Positions 53,060 through 62,522 are shown, counted from the stretch's first letter. The stretch is DNA of 64,000 bases from Stenotrophomonas sp. SY1 (GCF_021202945.1 NZ_JAJOYR010000001.1:1178001-1242000); one strand, 5' to 3'. Notes: a model not told the origin generated them from the sequence alone. Numbers and translations are program-made.

Positions 53060-54043
53060 ATGACCCTGACCCAACTGCGCTACCTCGTTGCCATTGCCGA
53101 CGCCGAGCTCAACATCACGCTCGCCGCGACGCGGGTGCATGCCACCCAGCCGGGGTTGTCCAAACAGCTCAAGCAGCTGGAGGATGAATTGGGCTTCCTG
53201 TTGTTCGTGCGCAAGGGCCGCAGCCTGGAGTCGGTGACGCCGGCCGGAGAGGAAGTAATCAGCCGCGCCCGTGCGGTGCTGGCCGAGGCCAACAACATCC
53301 GCACCTACGCGGCCAACCAGCGCCGCGAGAGCCATGGTCAGCTGATCCTGACCACCACCCACACCCAGGCGCGCTTCGTGCTGCCGCCAGCGGTGGCGCG
53401 GATCAAGATGGCCTATCCGCAGGTCAGCGTGCACCTGCAACAGGCTGCCGAAAGCGACGCACTGGACCTGCTCAGCCAGGGCGATGCCGACATCGCCATC
53501 ATCAGCACCGCAGGCAGCGAACCGACCACCGGCATCGCCGTGCCGCTGTACCGCTGGCGACGGTTGGTTCTGGTCCCCAAGGGGCATCCGCTGGAGCGTG
53601 CCGGCAAGACACCGGACATGGCCGCATTGGCCGAGCATCCGCTGATCAGCTACGAATCCTCCACCCGCGCCAGTTCATCGCTGCGGCGTGCCTTCGCATC
53701 GCAGGGCCTGGAGCCGGATCTGGCGTTGACCGCGCTGGATGCGGACCTGATCAAGACCTACGTGCGTGCCGGATTGGGCGTGGGCCTGCTGGCGGAAATG
53801 GCGGTCAGCGGCAACGACACCGATCTACGCGCATGGCCGGCACCGGCGGCGATCCCGGAGTGCATTGCCTGGGCGGTGCTGCCGCGCGACCGCGTGCTGC
53901 GTGATTACGCCTTGGAGCTGGTGCATGTACTGGCCCCGCAGATCGACAAGCGCGACCTGCGCCGCGTGCTGGACGGCAACCAGGAAGCTAATTGGCCCAA
54001 GCCGCCAACGTGGGAATCGTTGACGCAGACGATTACGAGTTGA
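53060..54043 (+). CDS. cysB: LysR-type transcriptional regulator CysB
   Basis: This 327-residue protein has an N-terminal winged helix-turn-helix (LTQLRYLVAIADAELNITLAA, TQPGLSKQLKQLE) and the substrate-binding fold of CysB/Cbl, including SHGQLILTTTHTQARFVLP and the segment KTYVRAGLGVGLLAEMAV. CysB activates sulfate-assimilation genes when N- or O-acetylserine signals low cysteine. Its place next to cysG-cysK and near cysHIJ/cysDN supports that role. Confidence 0.93.
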   Translation: MTLTQLRYLVAIADAELNITLAATRVHATQPGLSKQLKQLEDELGFLLFVRKGRSLESVTPAGEEVISRARAVLAEANNIRTYAANQRRESHGQLILTTTHTQARFVLPPAVARIKMAYPQVSVHLQQAAESDALDLLSQGDADIAIISTAGSEPTTGIAVPLYRWRRLVLVPKGHPLERAGKTPDMAALAEHPLISYESSTRASSSLRRAFASQGLEPDLALTALDADLIKTYVRAGLGVGLLAEMAVSGNDTDLRAWPAPAAIPECIAWAVLPRDRVLRDYALELVHVLAPQIDKRDLRRVLDGNQEANWPKPPTWESLTQTITS

Positions 54044-54049
54044 GTCGAC

Positions 54050-54343
54050 GTGTCTGCCAATCACGCCGCATATCACTTCAGCATCACCTGCAGAACCGGC
54101 GACGTCACGGTGCTGCACTGCCTGCGTGCGATTGCCCAATGCGTCGAGCAGGCACCTTTTCCGCAGATCGGGTGGGGTGGCAGCACGCATGCGTCGTGGA
54201 AGCGAAGCGGCGGCGAGTTCACTATTCGCTTTACTGACGCCGCATACCGTTCAAACTTCGTTTCCGAGTCCAATCGATTGCTTGCCGGCCATTGGTCAAT
54301 TGTGACGACTCATGATGATGACCCGGCGTCACCCCAGCGCTGA
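54050..54343 (+). CDS. Small conserved-looking hypothetical protein
   Basis: This 97-residue protein (GTG start) begins 7 bp after cysB. It has no signal peptide or membrane segment. Visible features are HFSITCRTGDVTVLHCLRAI, IGWGGSTHASWKRSGG and FTDAAYRSNFVSESNRLL. I recognise no domain. Close spacing suggests cotranscription with cysB. Confidence 0.6.
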   Translation: MSANHAAYHFSITCRTGDVTVLHCLRAIAQCVEQAPFPQIGWGGSTHASWKRSGGEFTIRFTDAAYRSNFVSESNRLLAGHWSIVTTHDDDPASPQR

Positions 54344-54433
54344 ATCGGTAATCGCGGAGAACATGGCCGTCAGCGGGAATGGGCGCAGCGCAACGCCCGC
54401 CGCGCAATGTTCAGCGATGGAGGTGCTGTTGTC

Positions 54434-54548
54434 GTAGGAGCGGCGTAAGCCGCGAAGCTGATGCGGGTTCGGGTTGCAGGAACAGCTGCAATTGCACACA
54501 AGCTGGTTGCGGCGATAACACTGGCTTCGCGGCTTACGCCGCTCCTAC
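54434..54548. repeat. Perfect inverted pair of 25-bp GTAG repeats
   Basis: The left unit begins GTAGGAGCGGCGTAAGCC and ends GCGAAGC; the right unit (54524-54548) is its exact reverse complement. Each unit can fold alone (GCGGC/GCCGC), and the pair can form a long stem around a 65-nt loop. Diverged single units occur at 47725 and 60594. Confidence 0.8.
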
Positions 54549-54641
54549 AAGGTTGCGGACGTCGGTCGAGATTCGGGCGCGTAGGCCTTCCATCGGATGC
54601 AGCGCGTAATGGCGGACGTATCGGTATTCATCGGAATGCCA

Positions 54642-54666
54642 GCTCCGCGGCCGAGGCCACTCCTAC
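54642..54666 (-). repeat. Variant GTAG repeat
   Basis: On the minus strand it begins GTAGGAGTGGCCTCGGCC and ends CGGAGC, so it shares both ends with the 25-bp family but differs in the core palindrome. Confidence 0.55.
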
Positions 54667-54756
54667 GTTCGGCTGCTGCGGTCGCCGCGGTTGCGTCAAA
54701 CGGTCGCACCCCGCACAGCGGGGCAAACAGATGCGCGCCGATAGAATGCCCGGCTC

Positions 54757-55224
54757 ATGCGCGCGACCCGCTTCCAATCTGTCCTGCTCCTGCTGGCTTT
54801 CGCCGCTGCGCTGTTGATGGCGGTGGCGCCGGTGGTCAGCCGCTGGGTGCAGGCCGGGCAGATGCAGCACGCCGGAATGACCATGGCGATGCACTCCGAT
54901 AGCGGGGCTGCGATGGATCACGGCGTGCACGCAAATGCTCACGCCGGCCATCACGGCATGGACGGCACCGGGCACGCCCTGCACATGGCAGGCGGCAACG
55001 CTGAAGCGGCAGAACAGAAAGCGCCGGCCGATCCGCACGCCGCCCACGGTGAGGCCTGCGACTACTGCACCATGGCTTCGCGGCTGTTGCCATGGCTGGC
55101 CGTGTTGTTGGTGCTGGCACCGTTGCTGTACCGGCTTGCGCCGGAATCCCCGCGCAATATTACCTTGCCGAGCAGCCTGCGCTGGCCGGCACATCCGGCG
55201 CGTGGCCCACCGCTGTTCTCCTGA
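54757..55224 (+). CDS. DUF2946-type His/Met-rich membrane protein, copper-linked
   Basis: This 155-residue protein has a first helix at about 8-30 and a second at about 108-125 (LLPWLAVLLVLAPLLY). Between them is a loop rich in His and Met (MQHAGMTMAMHSDSG, HANAHAGHHGMDGTGHALHM) and a CDYC motif. The His/Met pattern is typical of copper binding. It lies 72 bp before an OprC-like copper receptor, an association known for DUF2946 proteins in proteobacteria. It may pass copper from the receptor or act in export; the direction cannot be told. Confidence 0.8.
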   Translation: MRATRFQSVLLLLAFAAALLMAVAPVVSRWVQAGQMQHAGMTMAMHSDSGAAMDHGVHANAHAGHHGMDGTGHALHMAGGNAEAAEQKAPADPHAAHGEACDYCTMASRLLPWLAVLLVLAPLLYRLAPESPRNITLPSSLRWPAHPARGPPLFS

Positions 55225-55296
55225 AAGACACCTACCACTTTCTTTGTCGCGCGCTGCTTTCCGGCAGCGCGTGGCTGTGTCGTATTGGAGAGCCTC

Positions 55297-57357
55297 ATGT
55301 ACTTTTCTTCCCGCATGCCGGGTGTTCCGGCGTGCCTGTCCGCCTGCGTCTGCCTGGCGCTGTTTCCGCAACTGGCGCGCGCCGATGATCGCCAAGCCAC
55401 CCAGACCCTAGATACGCTGGTGGTCACCGCCGCCGCACCGTCCTCACCGTTGCATTGGGTGACCGATCCGCGCCTGCCGCGCCAGCCCGTTCCGGCCAGT
55501 GATGGCGCCGATTACCTGAAGACCGTTCCGGGCTTCGCGGCCATCCGCAACGGCGGCACCAATGGCGATCCGGTGCTGCGCGGCATGTCCGGTTCGCGGC
55601 TTAACATCCTCAGCAACGATGGCAACCTGATCGGTGCCTGCCCATCGCGGATGGACAATCCGCTGTCCTACATCGCGCCGGAAACCTACGACCGCTTGAC
55701 CATCATCAAGGGGCCGCAGAGCGTGCGTTGGGGCGCCGGTGCATCGGCCGGCACCGTGCGCTTCGAGCGTGATACGCCGCGCTTCACCGCGCCGGGCATG
55801 GAACTGCAGGCCAGCGCGCTGACCGGCTCCAACAACCGCAACGACCAGATGCTCGATGCCAGTTTCGGCAGCACGCCGGGTTACGTGCGGATCAACGGCA
55901 ACCGCTCCGAGTCGGATGATTACCGCGATGGAAACGGCGATGTGGTGCCGTCGCGCTGGCGCAAATGGAATGCCGATGCGGCCATCGGCTGGACGCCCGA
56001 TGCCGATACCGTGCTTGAACTCAGCGCAGGCACCGGCAATGCGCTGGCCCGTTATGGCGGGCGTGGCATGGACGGGGCAGCGTTCGAGCGCAGCAGTTAC
56101 GGCCTGCGCTTTGAAAAGGACAACCTGCCAGGCGCCTGGGACAAGCTGCAGGCCAACCTGTACTACAACAATGCCGACCACGTGATGGACAACTACACGC
56201 TGCGCACGCCGAACCCGGACAGCAGCATGCCGATGCCGATGGCATCCAACGTGGAGCGCCGTACCACCGGCGGCCGGGTGAGCAGTGAATGGCGTTGGCA
56301 GGATGTGGCCATCGTGGCCGGCATCGATGCCCAGGACAGCCGCCATCGCAGTCGTAATGGGATGGGGCGGGGCACCTACAAGCAGACGCCATGGACGCGC
56401 GATGCCGAATTCCACTCCCACGGCGTGTTCACTGAGCTGACCGTCGGCGAGGGCACCGCGCAGCGTTGGATCAGCGGCCTGCGCATCGACACTGCGGAGG
56501 TCAAGGACCTCCGCCAGCGCGTCGGCATGATGAACATGCCCAACCCGACCGCTGGCAAGACCCGTCAGGAACAGCTCGGCAGCGGGTTCCTGCGCTACGA
56601 GCGTGACCACGGCCAGGCCTGGACCTGGTACGCCGGCCTGGGCCACAGCGAGCGCATGCCCGACTACTGGGAACTGTTCTCCGCTGATACCGGCCCGGCC
56701 GGCAGCGTGAATGCCTTTGCCGGAGTGAAGCCGGAGACCACCACCCAGCTGGATCTGGGCCTGCAGTTCCGCAGCCAGGAACTGGATGCCTGGGTGTCGG
56801 CCTATGCGGGCCGGTTGCAGGACTACATCCTGTTCAACTACCGCAGCGGCGGCATGATGGGCAGCAGCACCCAGGCCAGCAACGTGGACGCGCGCATCGC
56901 AGGCGCCGAAGCAGGCCTGGAATGGCGCCCGGTGCAGGGTTGGAAACTGGGCAGCACGCTGGCGTACGCCTGGGGTGAGAACCGCGATGAGAGCCGGCCG
57001 CTGCCGCAGATCCCGCCGTTGGAAGGCCGCTTCAGTGCGGCCTACGAACGTGAGCGCTGGTCGGCCGGTGCGTTGTTGCGCGTGGTTGCCCAGCAGAGCC
57101 GCGTCAGTCCGGGGCAGGGCAACGTGGTGGCGCAGGACCTTGGGCCAACGGCGGGATTTGCCACGTTCGCGCTCAATGCCAGTTACCGCATCAACCGGAG
57201 CGTGCGGGCCAGTGCCGGCGTCGACAATCTATTTGACCGGACATATGCCGAGCATCTGAATCTCGCCGGTAATGCGGATTTCGGTTTTCCTGCCGATCCG
57301 GTGCGGATCAATGAGCCTGGCAGATCTTTCTGGCTGAAACTGGATTATCGCTACTGA
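55297..57357 (+). CDS. TonB-dependent copper receptor (OprC/NosA family)
   Basis: This 686-residue protein has a signal peptide ending AQ-LARA-D, a TonB-box-like LDTLVVTA and a plug with GGTNGDPVLRGMSGSRLNIL. It carries the two copper-site patterns reported for Pseudomonas aeruginosa OprC: C-x3-M (Cys115 and Met119 in ACPSRMD) and H-x-M (His295 and Met297 in DHVMD). The C-terminus ends in KLDYRY, typical of a barrel. The start at 55297 has GGAGAGCC upstream; a TTG 12 bp earlier is in frame but weaker. It imports copper across the outer membrane and is probably cotranscribed with the DUF2946 gene. Confidence 0.93.
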   Translation: MYFSSRMPGVPACLSACVCLALFPQLARADDRQATQTLDTLVVTAAAPSSPLHWVTDPRLPRQPVPASDGADYLKTVPGFAAIRNGGTNGDPVLRGMSGSRLNILSNDGNLIGACPSRMDNPLSYIAPETYDRLTIIKGPQSVRWGAGASAGTVRFERDTPRFTAPGMELQASALTGSNNRNDQMLDASFGSTPGYVRINGNRSESDDYRDGNGDVVPSRWRKWNADAAIGWTPDADTVLELSAGTGNALARYGGRGMDGAAFERSSYGLRFEKDNLPGAWDKLQANLYYNNADHVMDNYTLRTPNPDSSMPMPMASNVERRTTGGRVSSEWRWQDVAIVAGIDAQDSRHRSRNGMGRGTYKQTPWTRDAEFHSHGVFTELTVGEGTAQRWISGLRIDTAEVKDLRQRVGMMNMPNPTAGKTRQEQLGSGFLRYERDHGQAWTWYAGLGHSERMPDYWELFSADTGPAGSVNAFAGVKPETTTQLDLGLQFRSQELDAWVSAYAGRLQDYILFNYRSGGMMGSSTQASNVDARIAGAEAGLEWRPVQGWKLGSTLAYAWGENRDESRPLPQIPPLEGRFSAAYERERWSAGALLRVVAQQSRVSPGQGNVVAQDLGPTAGFATFALNASYRINRSVRASAGVDNLFDRTYAEHLNLAGNADFGFPADPVRINEPGRSFWLKLDYRY

Positions 57358-57441
57358 GTGATGCGAAGTGCCCCGATACCACTTAACGGTAGCGGGGCAC
57401 TGTGGCATGCTCCGTTCAGCCTCCAGCAAGGATGACTGAGC

Positions 57442-57879
57442 GTGGCATATCGTGCAGTGGCATACCTGAGTACCGCTGTAGCGGGTTTGACTCTGGCAGA
57501 CATCGACCATCTGCTGGTGGATGCGCGTGCCCACAACCAAGTGGCCGGCGTCACCGGCGTGCTGTTGTACGACGGGCATCAGTTTTTTCAGTACTTCGAA
57601 GGCCCGGAGGAAAACGCGGAGCGCATCTACGAGCGCATCCGCAACTCGCGCATGCACGTGGAGATCAACGAGCTGCACGACTACACGCTGCACCGGCCGC
57701 GTTTCCATCATTGGCACATGAGCTGTCGGAACCCGCACGGCAGCGTGCTGCAGAAGCTCTGCAACACGGAATGGCTGCACGCGCTGGAGCAGCTGCAGGA
57801 AGAGGTGGGCCAAGGCAGCGGCACGCCGGCATTGCGGGACCTGCTGGCGTTCTGGGAGCGGCAGGTGCGTGTGGCCTGA
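57442..57879 (+). CDS. BLUF-domain blue-light sensor protein
   Basis: This 145-residue protein (GTG start after AAGGA) is a short BLUF protein. The flavin-site triad is present: Tyr8 (AVAYLSTA), Asn32 (ARAHNQVAGVTG) and Gln50 (HQFFQYFEG). The conserved GVTGVLLYDG and the loop around GPEENAERIYERI support this. BLUF domains bind FAD and signal blue light; here there is no fused output domain, only a C-terminal helical tail (about 108-140). It follows the copper receptor gene by 84 bp. Confidence 0.9.
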   Translation: MAYRAVAYLSTAVAGLTLADIDHLLVDARAHNQVAGVTGVLLYDGHQFFQYFEGPEENAERIYERIRNSRMHVEINELHDYTLHRPRFHHWHMSCRNPHGSVLQKLCNTEWLHALEQLQEEVGQGSGTPALRDLLAFWERQVRVA

Positions 57880-57980
57880 TGGATGCCTGGGCGCCGTGGA
57901 CGCTGCAAGGATGCTCGCGTGGATGAGTCAACGCTGCGTCCGCCAAGCGCCGTCGCGATCTCGACGTGCGAGGTGCATTG

Positions 57981-58040
57981 GGTGCTCCCGCGTTTGCGGG
58001 TGAGCACCTGGCTTCTGGAGTGATCCCCGCCTGCGCGGGA
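57981..58040. repeat. Two palindromes in the BLUF-cysH spacer
   Basis: GGTGCTCCCGC and GCGGGTGAGCACC pair with a bulge at 57981-58008; TCCCCGC-CTGC-GCGGGA pairs at about 58024-58039. The second is of the CGCGGGAAT type also seen at about 44444. They lie between convergent genes and may terminate transcripts. Confidence 0.5.
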
Positions 58041-58129
58041 ATGCCGGGACGAGCCCGTGCCGTGATTGCAAACTGGCTGAATGGAGGCGACGCAAGTCCA
58101 CCTCCATTCGTGCCATACCGCCGCGCGAA

Positions 58130-58861
58130 TCAGATCTCTTCGTGCAACCCGCATTCGCGCTTGAGGCCGAAGAAGCGGGTGTCTTCCTCGCGCATGCCCG
58201 GTTCCCAGCGGCGCGTGGTGTGGAAGTCGCCGATCGACACGTAACCCTGTTCCCATAGCGGGTGGTAGGGCAGGTCATGCTGCTTGAGGTACTTCCATAC
58301 TTCGCGGTCATTCCAGTCGGCGATCGGGTTGACCTTGTAGCGCTCGCCGCGACGTTGCAGCACCGGCGTGTTGGCGCGGCTGGCCGACTGGCTGCGGCGC
58401 AGGCCGGTAAACCAGGTGCCGACCTGCAGGTCGTCGAGCGCGCGCTTCATCGGTTCGACCTTGCGCAGGTTGTTGTACTGCTCGATGCCGACCACGCCCT
58501 GTTCCCACAGCCGGCCATGGCGCGCCTCCATCCACGCGCGGCTGACCAGCGGGCGGTACACCTTGAGGTTGAGCTTGAGGCGATCGGTCAACTCGTCGGC
58601 AAAGCGGTAGGTTTCCGGGAACAGGTAGCCGGTGTCGATCAGGATCACCGGAATATCCGGCCGCTGGCTGCTGAGCAGGTGCAGGGTGACTGCCGACTGT
58701 GCGCCAAAGCTCGATGACAGCACATGCGAAGCCGGTGCGTATTCCAGCGCCCAGCGCACGCGTGCCTGCGCGTCCATCGCTTCCAGCTCGGCGTTGAGCA
58801 CGCCAAGGTCATCCGGAAGCGGAGAGATGGCATCGTTCGAGGATCGGGGCAGGGCGCTCAT
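58130..58861 (-). CDS. cysH: Phosphoadenylyl-sulfate (PAPS) reductase
   Basis: CysH (243 residues) reduces PAPS to sulfite using thioredoxin. Motifs: [43 protein letters not shown], and the catalytic ECGLHE near the C-terminus. The paired CC motifs that bind [4Fe-4S] in APS reductases are absent, so PAPS is the expected substrate. The ATG overlaps the stop of cysI (ATGA), showing tight coupling. Confidence 0.95.
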   Translation of the reverse strand: MSALPRSSNDAISPLPDDLGVLNAELEAMDAQARVRWALEYAPASHVLSSSFGAQSAVTLHLLSSQRPDIPVILIDTGYLFPETYRFADELTDRLKLNLKVYRPLVSRAWMEARHGRLWEQGVVGIEQYNNLRKVEPMKRALDDLQVGTWFTGLRRSQSASRANTPVLQRRGERYKVNPIADWNDREVWKYLKQHDLPYHPLWEQGYVSIGDFHTTRRWEPGMREEDTRFFGLKRECGLHEEI

Positions 58862-60564
58862 GCGTGCAGTTCCACGGGAATCTGGCGGTGGGTGGGGTAG
58901 GTGGGCAGCTCAACGATGCCGGCGCGATGCAGGAAGTCACCGAAGCCTTCGTCGCTGGAGCGTTCGCCGGCATAGCGCGCGAACAGCGGTTCCAGCGCGG
59001 CGAGGATGTCCGGCTCGGTGATGTTTTCGCGGTACAGCGTGTTCAGACGCTGGCCGCGATGGTCGGCGCCGAGCATCAGGTTGTAGCGGCCCGGTGCCTT
59101 GCCAACCAGTGCGATCTCGCCCAGGTAGGGGCGTGAGCAACCGTTCGGGCAACCGGAGATGCGCAGCAGGATCGGCGCGTCGCTCAGGCCGTGCTGTTCC
59201 AGCAGCGGCTGCAGCTTGGCGCTGAAATCGGGCAGGTAACGTTCGGCCTCGGCCATGGCCAGCCCGCAGGTGGGCAGGGCGACGCAGGCCATCGCCGCGC
59301 GCGCCAATGCGGTCGGTGCCTGGTTGCCGGCATCCAGCCCGGCGGCCTGCACCAGTGCATCGATCTGCGCGCGCTGCGCGGCCGGTACGCCGGCGATGAC
59401 CAGGTTCTGGTTGCCGGTCATGCGGAACTCGCCCTGGTGGATGCGCGCGATTTCCCGCAGTGCGGTCAGGTGCGGCGCGCCGGCGACGTCGGCGATGCGC
59501 CCGGCCGACAGCGACAGGGTCAGGTGCCAGCGGCCGTCCTCGCCTTCATTCCAGCCGTATCGGTCGCCGTTGTGGGCAAACGGCTGCGAGCGGCTCGGCT
59601 GGAAGGTGATGCCGGCGCGGCGTTCAATCTCGGCAATGACCGTGTCCAGACCATGGTCGTCGATGGTGTACTTGAAGCGCGCACGCTTGCGCACGTCGCG
59701 GTTGCCCAGGTCGCGCTGCGTGGTGACCACGGCGGTGGCGACATCAAGCAGGGCGTCACGCGGAATGAAACCGGCGATGTTGGCGATGCGCGGATAGGTT
59801 TCGGTATCACCGTGGGTGGCGCCCATGCCGCCGCCGATGCTGACGTCATAACCGAGCAGCACGCCGGTATCGTCGAGCACGCCGATGAATCCCAGGTCGT
59901 TGGCGAACACGTCCACATCGTTGATCGGCGGCAGCGCGAAGCCGATCTTGAACTTGCGCGGCAGGTAGCGCTCGCCGTAGATCGGCTCCTCCTCGCTGCC
60001 GCTGCCGGCCACGCGTTCCTCGTCCAGCCAGATCTCGTAGTAGGCACGGGTGTTGGGCAGCAGGTGTTCGGAAGTGCGTGCGGCGTCGGCCTGCAACGTG
60101 GCATGGGCGCTGGACAGCAGCGGGTTGGCGGCCACCAGCACGTTGCGGTTGACGTCACCGCAGGCGGCCAGGGTGTCGATCAACGCCGCGTTGATGGCCT
60201 GCATCGTGGCCTTGAGTTCGCGCTTGATCACGCCATGGAACTGGAACGCCTGGCGGGTGGTGATGCGCAGCGAGTGGTTGCCGAAGCGGGTGGCGATGGC
60301 GTCCAGCTTGAGCCATTGCTCCGGGCTGATCACGCCACCGGGAGTGCGGGTGCGGATCATGAACTGATACGCCGGCTCCAGCTTCTGGCGGCGACGCTCG
60401 TCGCGCACGTCACGGTCATCCTGCTGGTAGCTGCCGTGGTACTTGATCAGGGTCTGGTCGTCCTCGCGCAGTGCGCCGGTGACCGGGTCGGACAGGCTTT
60501 CCAGCAGCGAGCCGCGCAGACGGTTGCTTTCGGCCTTGATCGATTCGACGGAATGGGTGCTCAT
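58858..60564 (-). CDS. cysI: Sulfite reductase hemoprotein subunit
   Basis: CysI (568 residues) carries siroheme and a [4Fe-4S] cluster and reduces sulfite to sulfide with electrons from CysJ. Cluster ligands are in ACVALPTCG (C-x5-C) and [10 protein letters not shown] (C-x3-C). Other conserved parts are [12 protein letters not shown] and [10 protein letters not shown]. It lies between cysJ (92 bp upstream) and cysH. Confidence 0.96.
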   Translation of the reverse strand: MSTHSVESIKAESNRLRGSLLESLSDPVTGALREDDQTLIKYHGSYQQDDRDVRDERRRQKLEPAYQFMIRTRTPGGVISPEQWLKLDAIATRFGNHSLRITTRQAFQFHGVIKRELKATMQAINAALIDTLAACGDVNRNVLVAANPLLSSAHATLQADAARTSEHLLPNTRAYYEIWLDEERVAGSGSEEEPIYGERYLPRKFKIGFALPPINDVDVFANDLGFIGVLDDTGVLLGYDVSIGGGMGATHGDTETYPRIANIAGFIPRDALLDVATAVVTTQRDLGNRDVRKRARFKYTIDDHGLDTVIAEIERRAGITFQPSRSQPFAHNGDRYGWNEGEDGRWHLTLSLSAGRIADVAGAPHLTALREIARIHQGEFRMTGNQNLVIAGVPAAQRAQIDALVQAAGLDAGNQAPTALARAAMACVALPTCGLAMAEAERYLPDFSAKLQPLLEQHGLSDAPILLRISGCPNGCSRPYLGEIALVGKAPGRYNLMLGADHRGQRLNTLYRENITEPDILAALEPLFARYAGERSSDEGFGDFLHRAGIVELPTYPTHRQIPVELHA

Positions 60565-60593
60565 GTTCTCTTCGCTATGCCTGGAACGTGTGT

Positions 60594-60619
60594 GTAGGAA
60601 CGGCGTGCGCCGCCAAGCC
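60594..60619 (+). repeat. GTAG repeat inside the cysJ-cysI spacer
   Basis: GTAGGAACGGCGTGCGCCGC begins at 60594 and belongs to the same family as 47725 and 54434. It sits inside a minus-strand operon, where its hairpin (GGCG-TG-CGCC) could affect the relative amounts of cysJ and cysI mRNA. Confidence 0.6.
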
Positions 60620-60656
60620 AGTGCTGCCGCAGATCGCAGTCAGCACCGCTCAACCG

Positions 60657-62522
60657 TCAGTACACATCCCGGCCATAACGCCCCTCCGTGTGCAGTTGCG
60701 TTAGGTACTCGCGGGCGGCGTCCTCATCCAGCCCGCCGTGTTCGCGCACCACATCCAACAGCGCGGCGTGCACGTCCTTGCCCATGCTGATCGCGCCGCA
60801 CACGTACAGGTGCGCGCCGTTGCGCAGCCAGTCGTACAGATCGCGGCCACGCGTGCGCAGCCGCTGCTGCACGTAGATCTTGTCGGCCTGGTCGCGGGAG
60901 AAGGCCAGATCGAGGCGCTGCAACTCCTTGCGGCGCAGGGCGTCCTGCCACTCGGTCTGGTAAAGGAAATCGGTATTGAAGTGACGCGCACCGAAGAACA
61001 GCCAGTTGCGTCCGCTTGCGCCAACCTCGGCACGTTCCTGCACAAAGGCGCGGAACGGCGCCACGCCGGTGCCCGGGCCGATCATGATGATGTCGCGGTT
61101 GCCGTCGGCGGGCACGCGGAAGCGTTCGTTGGCTTCGATGAAGACCGGCACCTGGGCGCCTTCCTCCAGCGCGGCCAGGAAGCTGCTGGCCGCACCCTGA
61201 TGGACGCTGCCGTGCGCGTCGTAGCGCAGTTCATCGACGGTGAGATGGACTTCGTCACCGACGCGCTTGCGGCTGGAGGCAATGGAGTACAAGCGGTGTG
61301 CCGCCGGGCGCAGCGTACCGAGCAGGGCTTGCGCGCTCCATTCGGCCGGCCAGCGGCGCAGCACGTCGATCAGCTGGTGGTCGTCGAACACGCGGGTCAG
61401 TTCGGCCTTGTGCTCCGGCTCCAGCAGGCGGCTCAGTTCAGGATGCGCGCTGCGCTCGGCCACGCTGGTGAGCAGCGGGCGCGAGATGCGGGTCAGTTCG
61501 CGATGCTCCGCCAGCCATTGGGAGAGCGGCCGGCTGTGGCCGTCGTGGGTGACATCGGCATCGCCGCTCAGGCCGGTGGCAGAAAGCACCGCCTCGACCA
61601 GCTCCTGCGGATTGCGGTGCACGATGCCCAGTGCATCGCCCGGCTCGTAATGCAGGCCGCTGCCTTCCAGCGACAGCTCGATGTGGTGCACGCGCTTGTC
61701 GGCCACGCCGTAATGGGCGTAGGCCGGGCCCTTGAAGTCACGGCCGCTGATGACCTGGCGCGACAGCAGTTCGGCGGCGAATGGATGCTGGGCGCTGTAG
61801 GCGCTGTAGGCGCTGTAGGCGCTGTAGGCGCTGACGTGACGCAGCGGGGTGACGTTGCTCGGTGACGGAGCCGCCGTTTCGGCGATGTTGGCGCGGGCAT
61901 CGGCCAGCGCCTGCACGCGCCACGGCGTAGCCACGGTGTCGATGTCCAGATCGGCCTCGCCGGCCGGCTGCAGGCGTGTGGCGCCCAGTTCGGCCAGGCG
62001 GGTGTCCAGCTTGCGGGCGATGCCACAGAACTCGGCGTAGCTGGAATCGCCCAGGCCCAGCACCGCGTACTTCAGTTCCGGCAGCTTGGGGGCGCGCTTG
62101 CCGGCGATGAATTCGACCAGGCCGATCGCATCGTCCGGCGGGTCGCCTTCGCCCTGGGTGCTGATGACGATGTAGAGCAGGCGCTCGTTGGCCAGTTCGC
62201 GGGTCGGGTAGACGTCGGCGCGGACCAGGCGCACCGGCAGGCCGGTGGCCTCGGCATCGGCCACCAACTGCTCGGCGGCGCCCCGGGCGTTGCCGGTCTG
62301 GCTGCCGTAGATCACGGTCAGGCGGTTCTGGCTGGACTGGGCGGCCGACTGGCCGCCGGGGATCACCGCCAGCGCCGGCGCAGGGTGCCCCTGCGCCAGA
62401 CCCGCAGCGAAACCGGACAGCCACCACAGGCTGTTGCCGTCCAGGCCTTCCACCAGTTGCGTCAGCAGGGCCTTGCGGTCGTCGGGCAAGGGGCTGGGAG
62501 GCACGGTGGCGGCGGCGGTCAT
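60657..62522 (-). CDS. cysJ: Sulfite reductase flavoprotein subunit
   Basis: CysJ (621 residues) passes electrons from NADPH through FAD and FMN to CysI. The FMN domain has IYGSQTGNARGAAE and STQGEGDPPD (about 68-215). After a linker come the FAD domain (RLYSIASSRKR) and the NADP domain (GPGTGVAPFRAFVQERAE, WLFFGARHFNTDFLYQ). The linker at 231-244 consists of a Ser-Ala-Tyr repeat encoded by a 9-bp tandem repeat (61792-61833). First gene of the cysJIH operon, divergent from cysD. Confidence 0.96.
   Translation of the reverse strand: MTAAATVPPSPLPDDRKALLTQLVEGLDGNSLWWLSGFAAGLAQGHPAPALAVIPGGQSAAQSSQNRLTVIYGSQTGNARGAAEQLVADAEATGLPVRLVRADVYPTRELANERLLYIVISTQGEGDPPDDAIGLVEFIAGKRAPKLPELKYAVLGLGDSSYAEFCGIARKLDTRLAELGATRLQPAGEADLDIDTVATPWRVQALADARANIAETAAPSPSNVTPLRHVSAYSAYSAYSAYSAQHPFAAELLSRQVISGRDFKGPAYAHYGVADKRVHHIELSLEGSGLHYEPGDALGIVHRNPQELVEAVLSATGLSGDADVTHDGHSRPLSQWLAEHRELTRISRPLLTSVAERSAHPELSRLLEPEHKAELTRVFDDHQLIDVLRRWPAEWSAQALLGTLRPAAHRLYSIASSRKRVGDEVHLTVDELRYDAHGSVHQGAASSFLAALEEGAQVPVFIEANERFRVPADGNRDIIMIGPGTGVAPFRAFVQERAEVGASGRNWLFFGARHFNTDFLYQTEWQDALRRKELQRLDLAFSRDQADKIYVQQRLRTRGRDLYDWLRNGAHLYVCGAISMGKDVHAALLDVVREHGGLDEDAAREYLTQLHTEGRYGRDVY
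61792..61833. repeat. 9-bp tandem repeat within cysJ
   Basis: GCGCTGTAG is present in four perfect copies plus a six-base partial copy. It encodes (SAY)4-SA in CysJ. Being a multiple of three, gain or loss of units would keep the frame and only change linker length. Confidence 0.9.

Larger units (their letters stand above)
54344..54756. other. Spacer holding three GTAG repeats
   Basis: No gene is supported. It holds a perfect 25-bp inverted pair (54434-54458 and 54524-54548) and a third, variant copy on the minus strand (54642-54666). The promoter of the DUF2946 gene should lie in the last 90 bp. Confidence 0.55.

Noticed and set aside
61792..61833. CRISPR array
   Set aside because: The repeat is a 9-bp uninterrupted tandem inside a coding region, without spacers. 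No other array-like repeat pattern was seen in the window.
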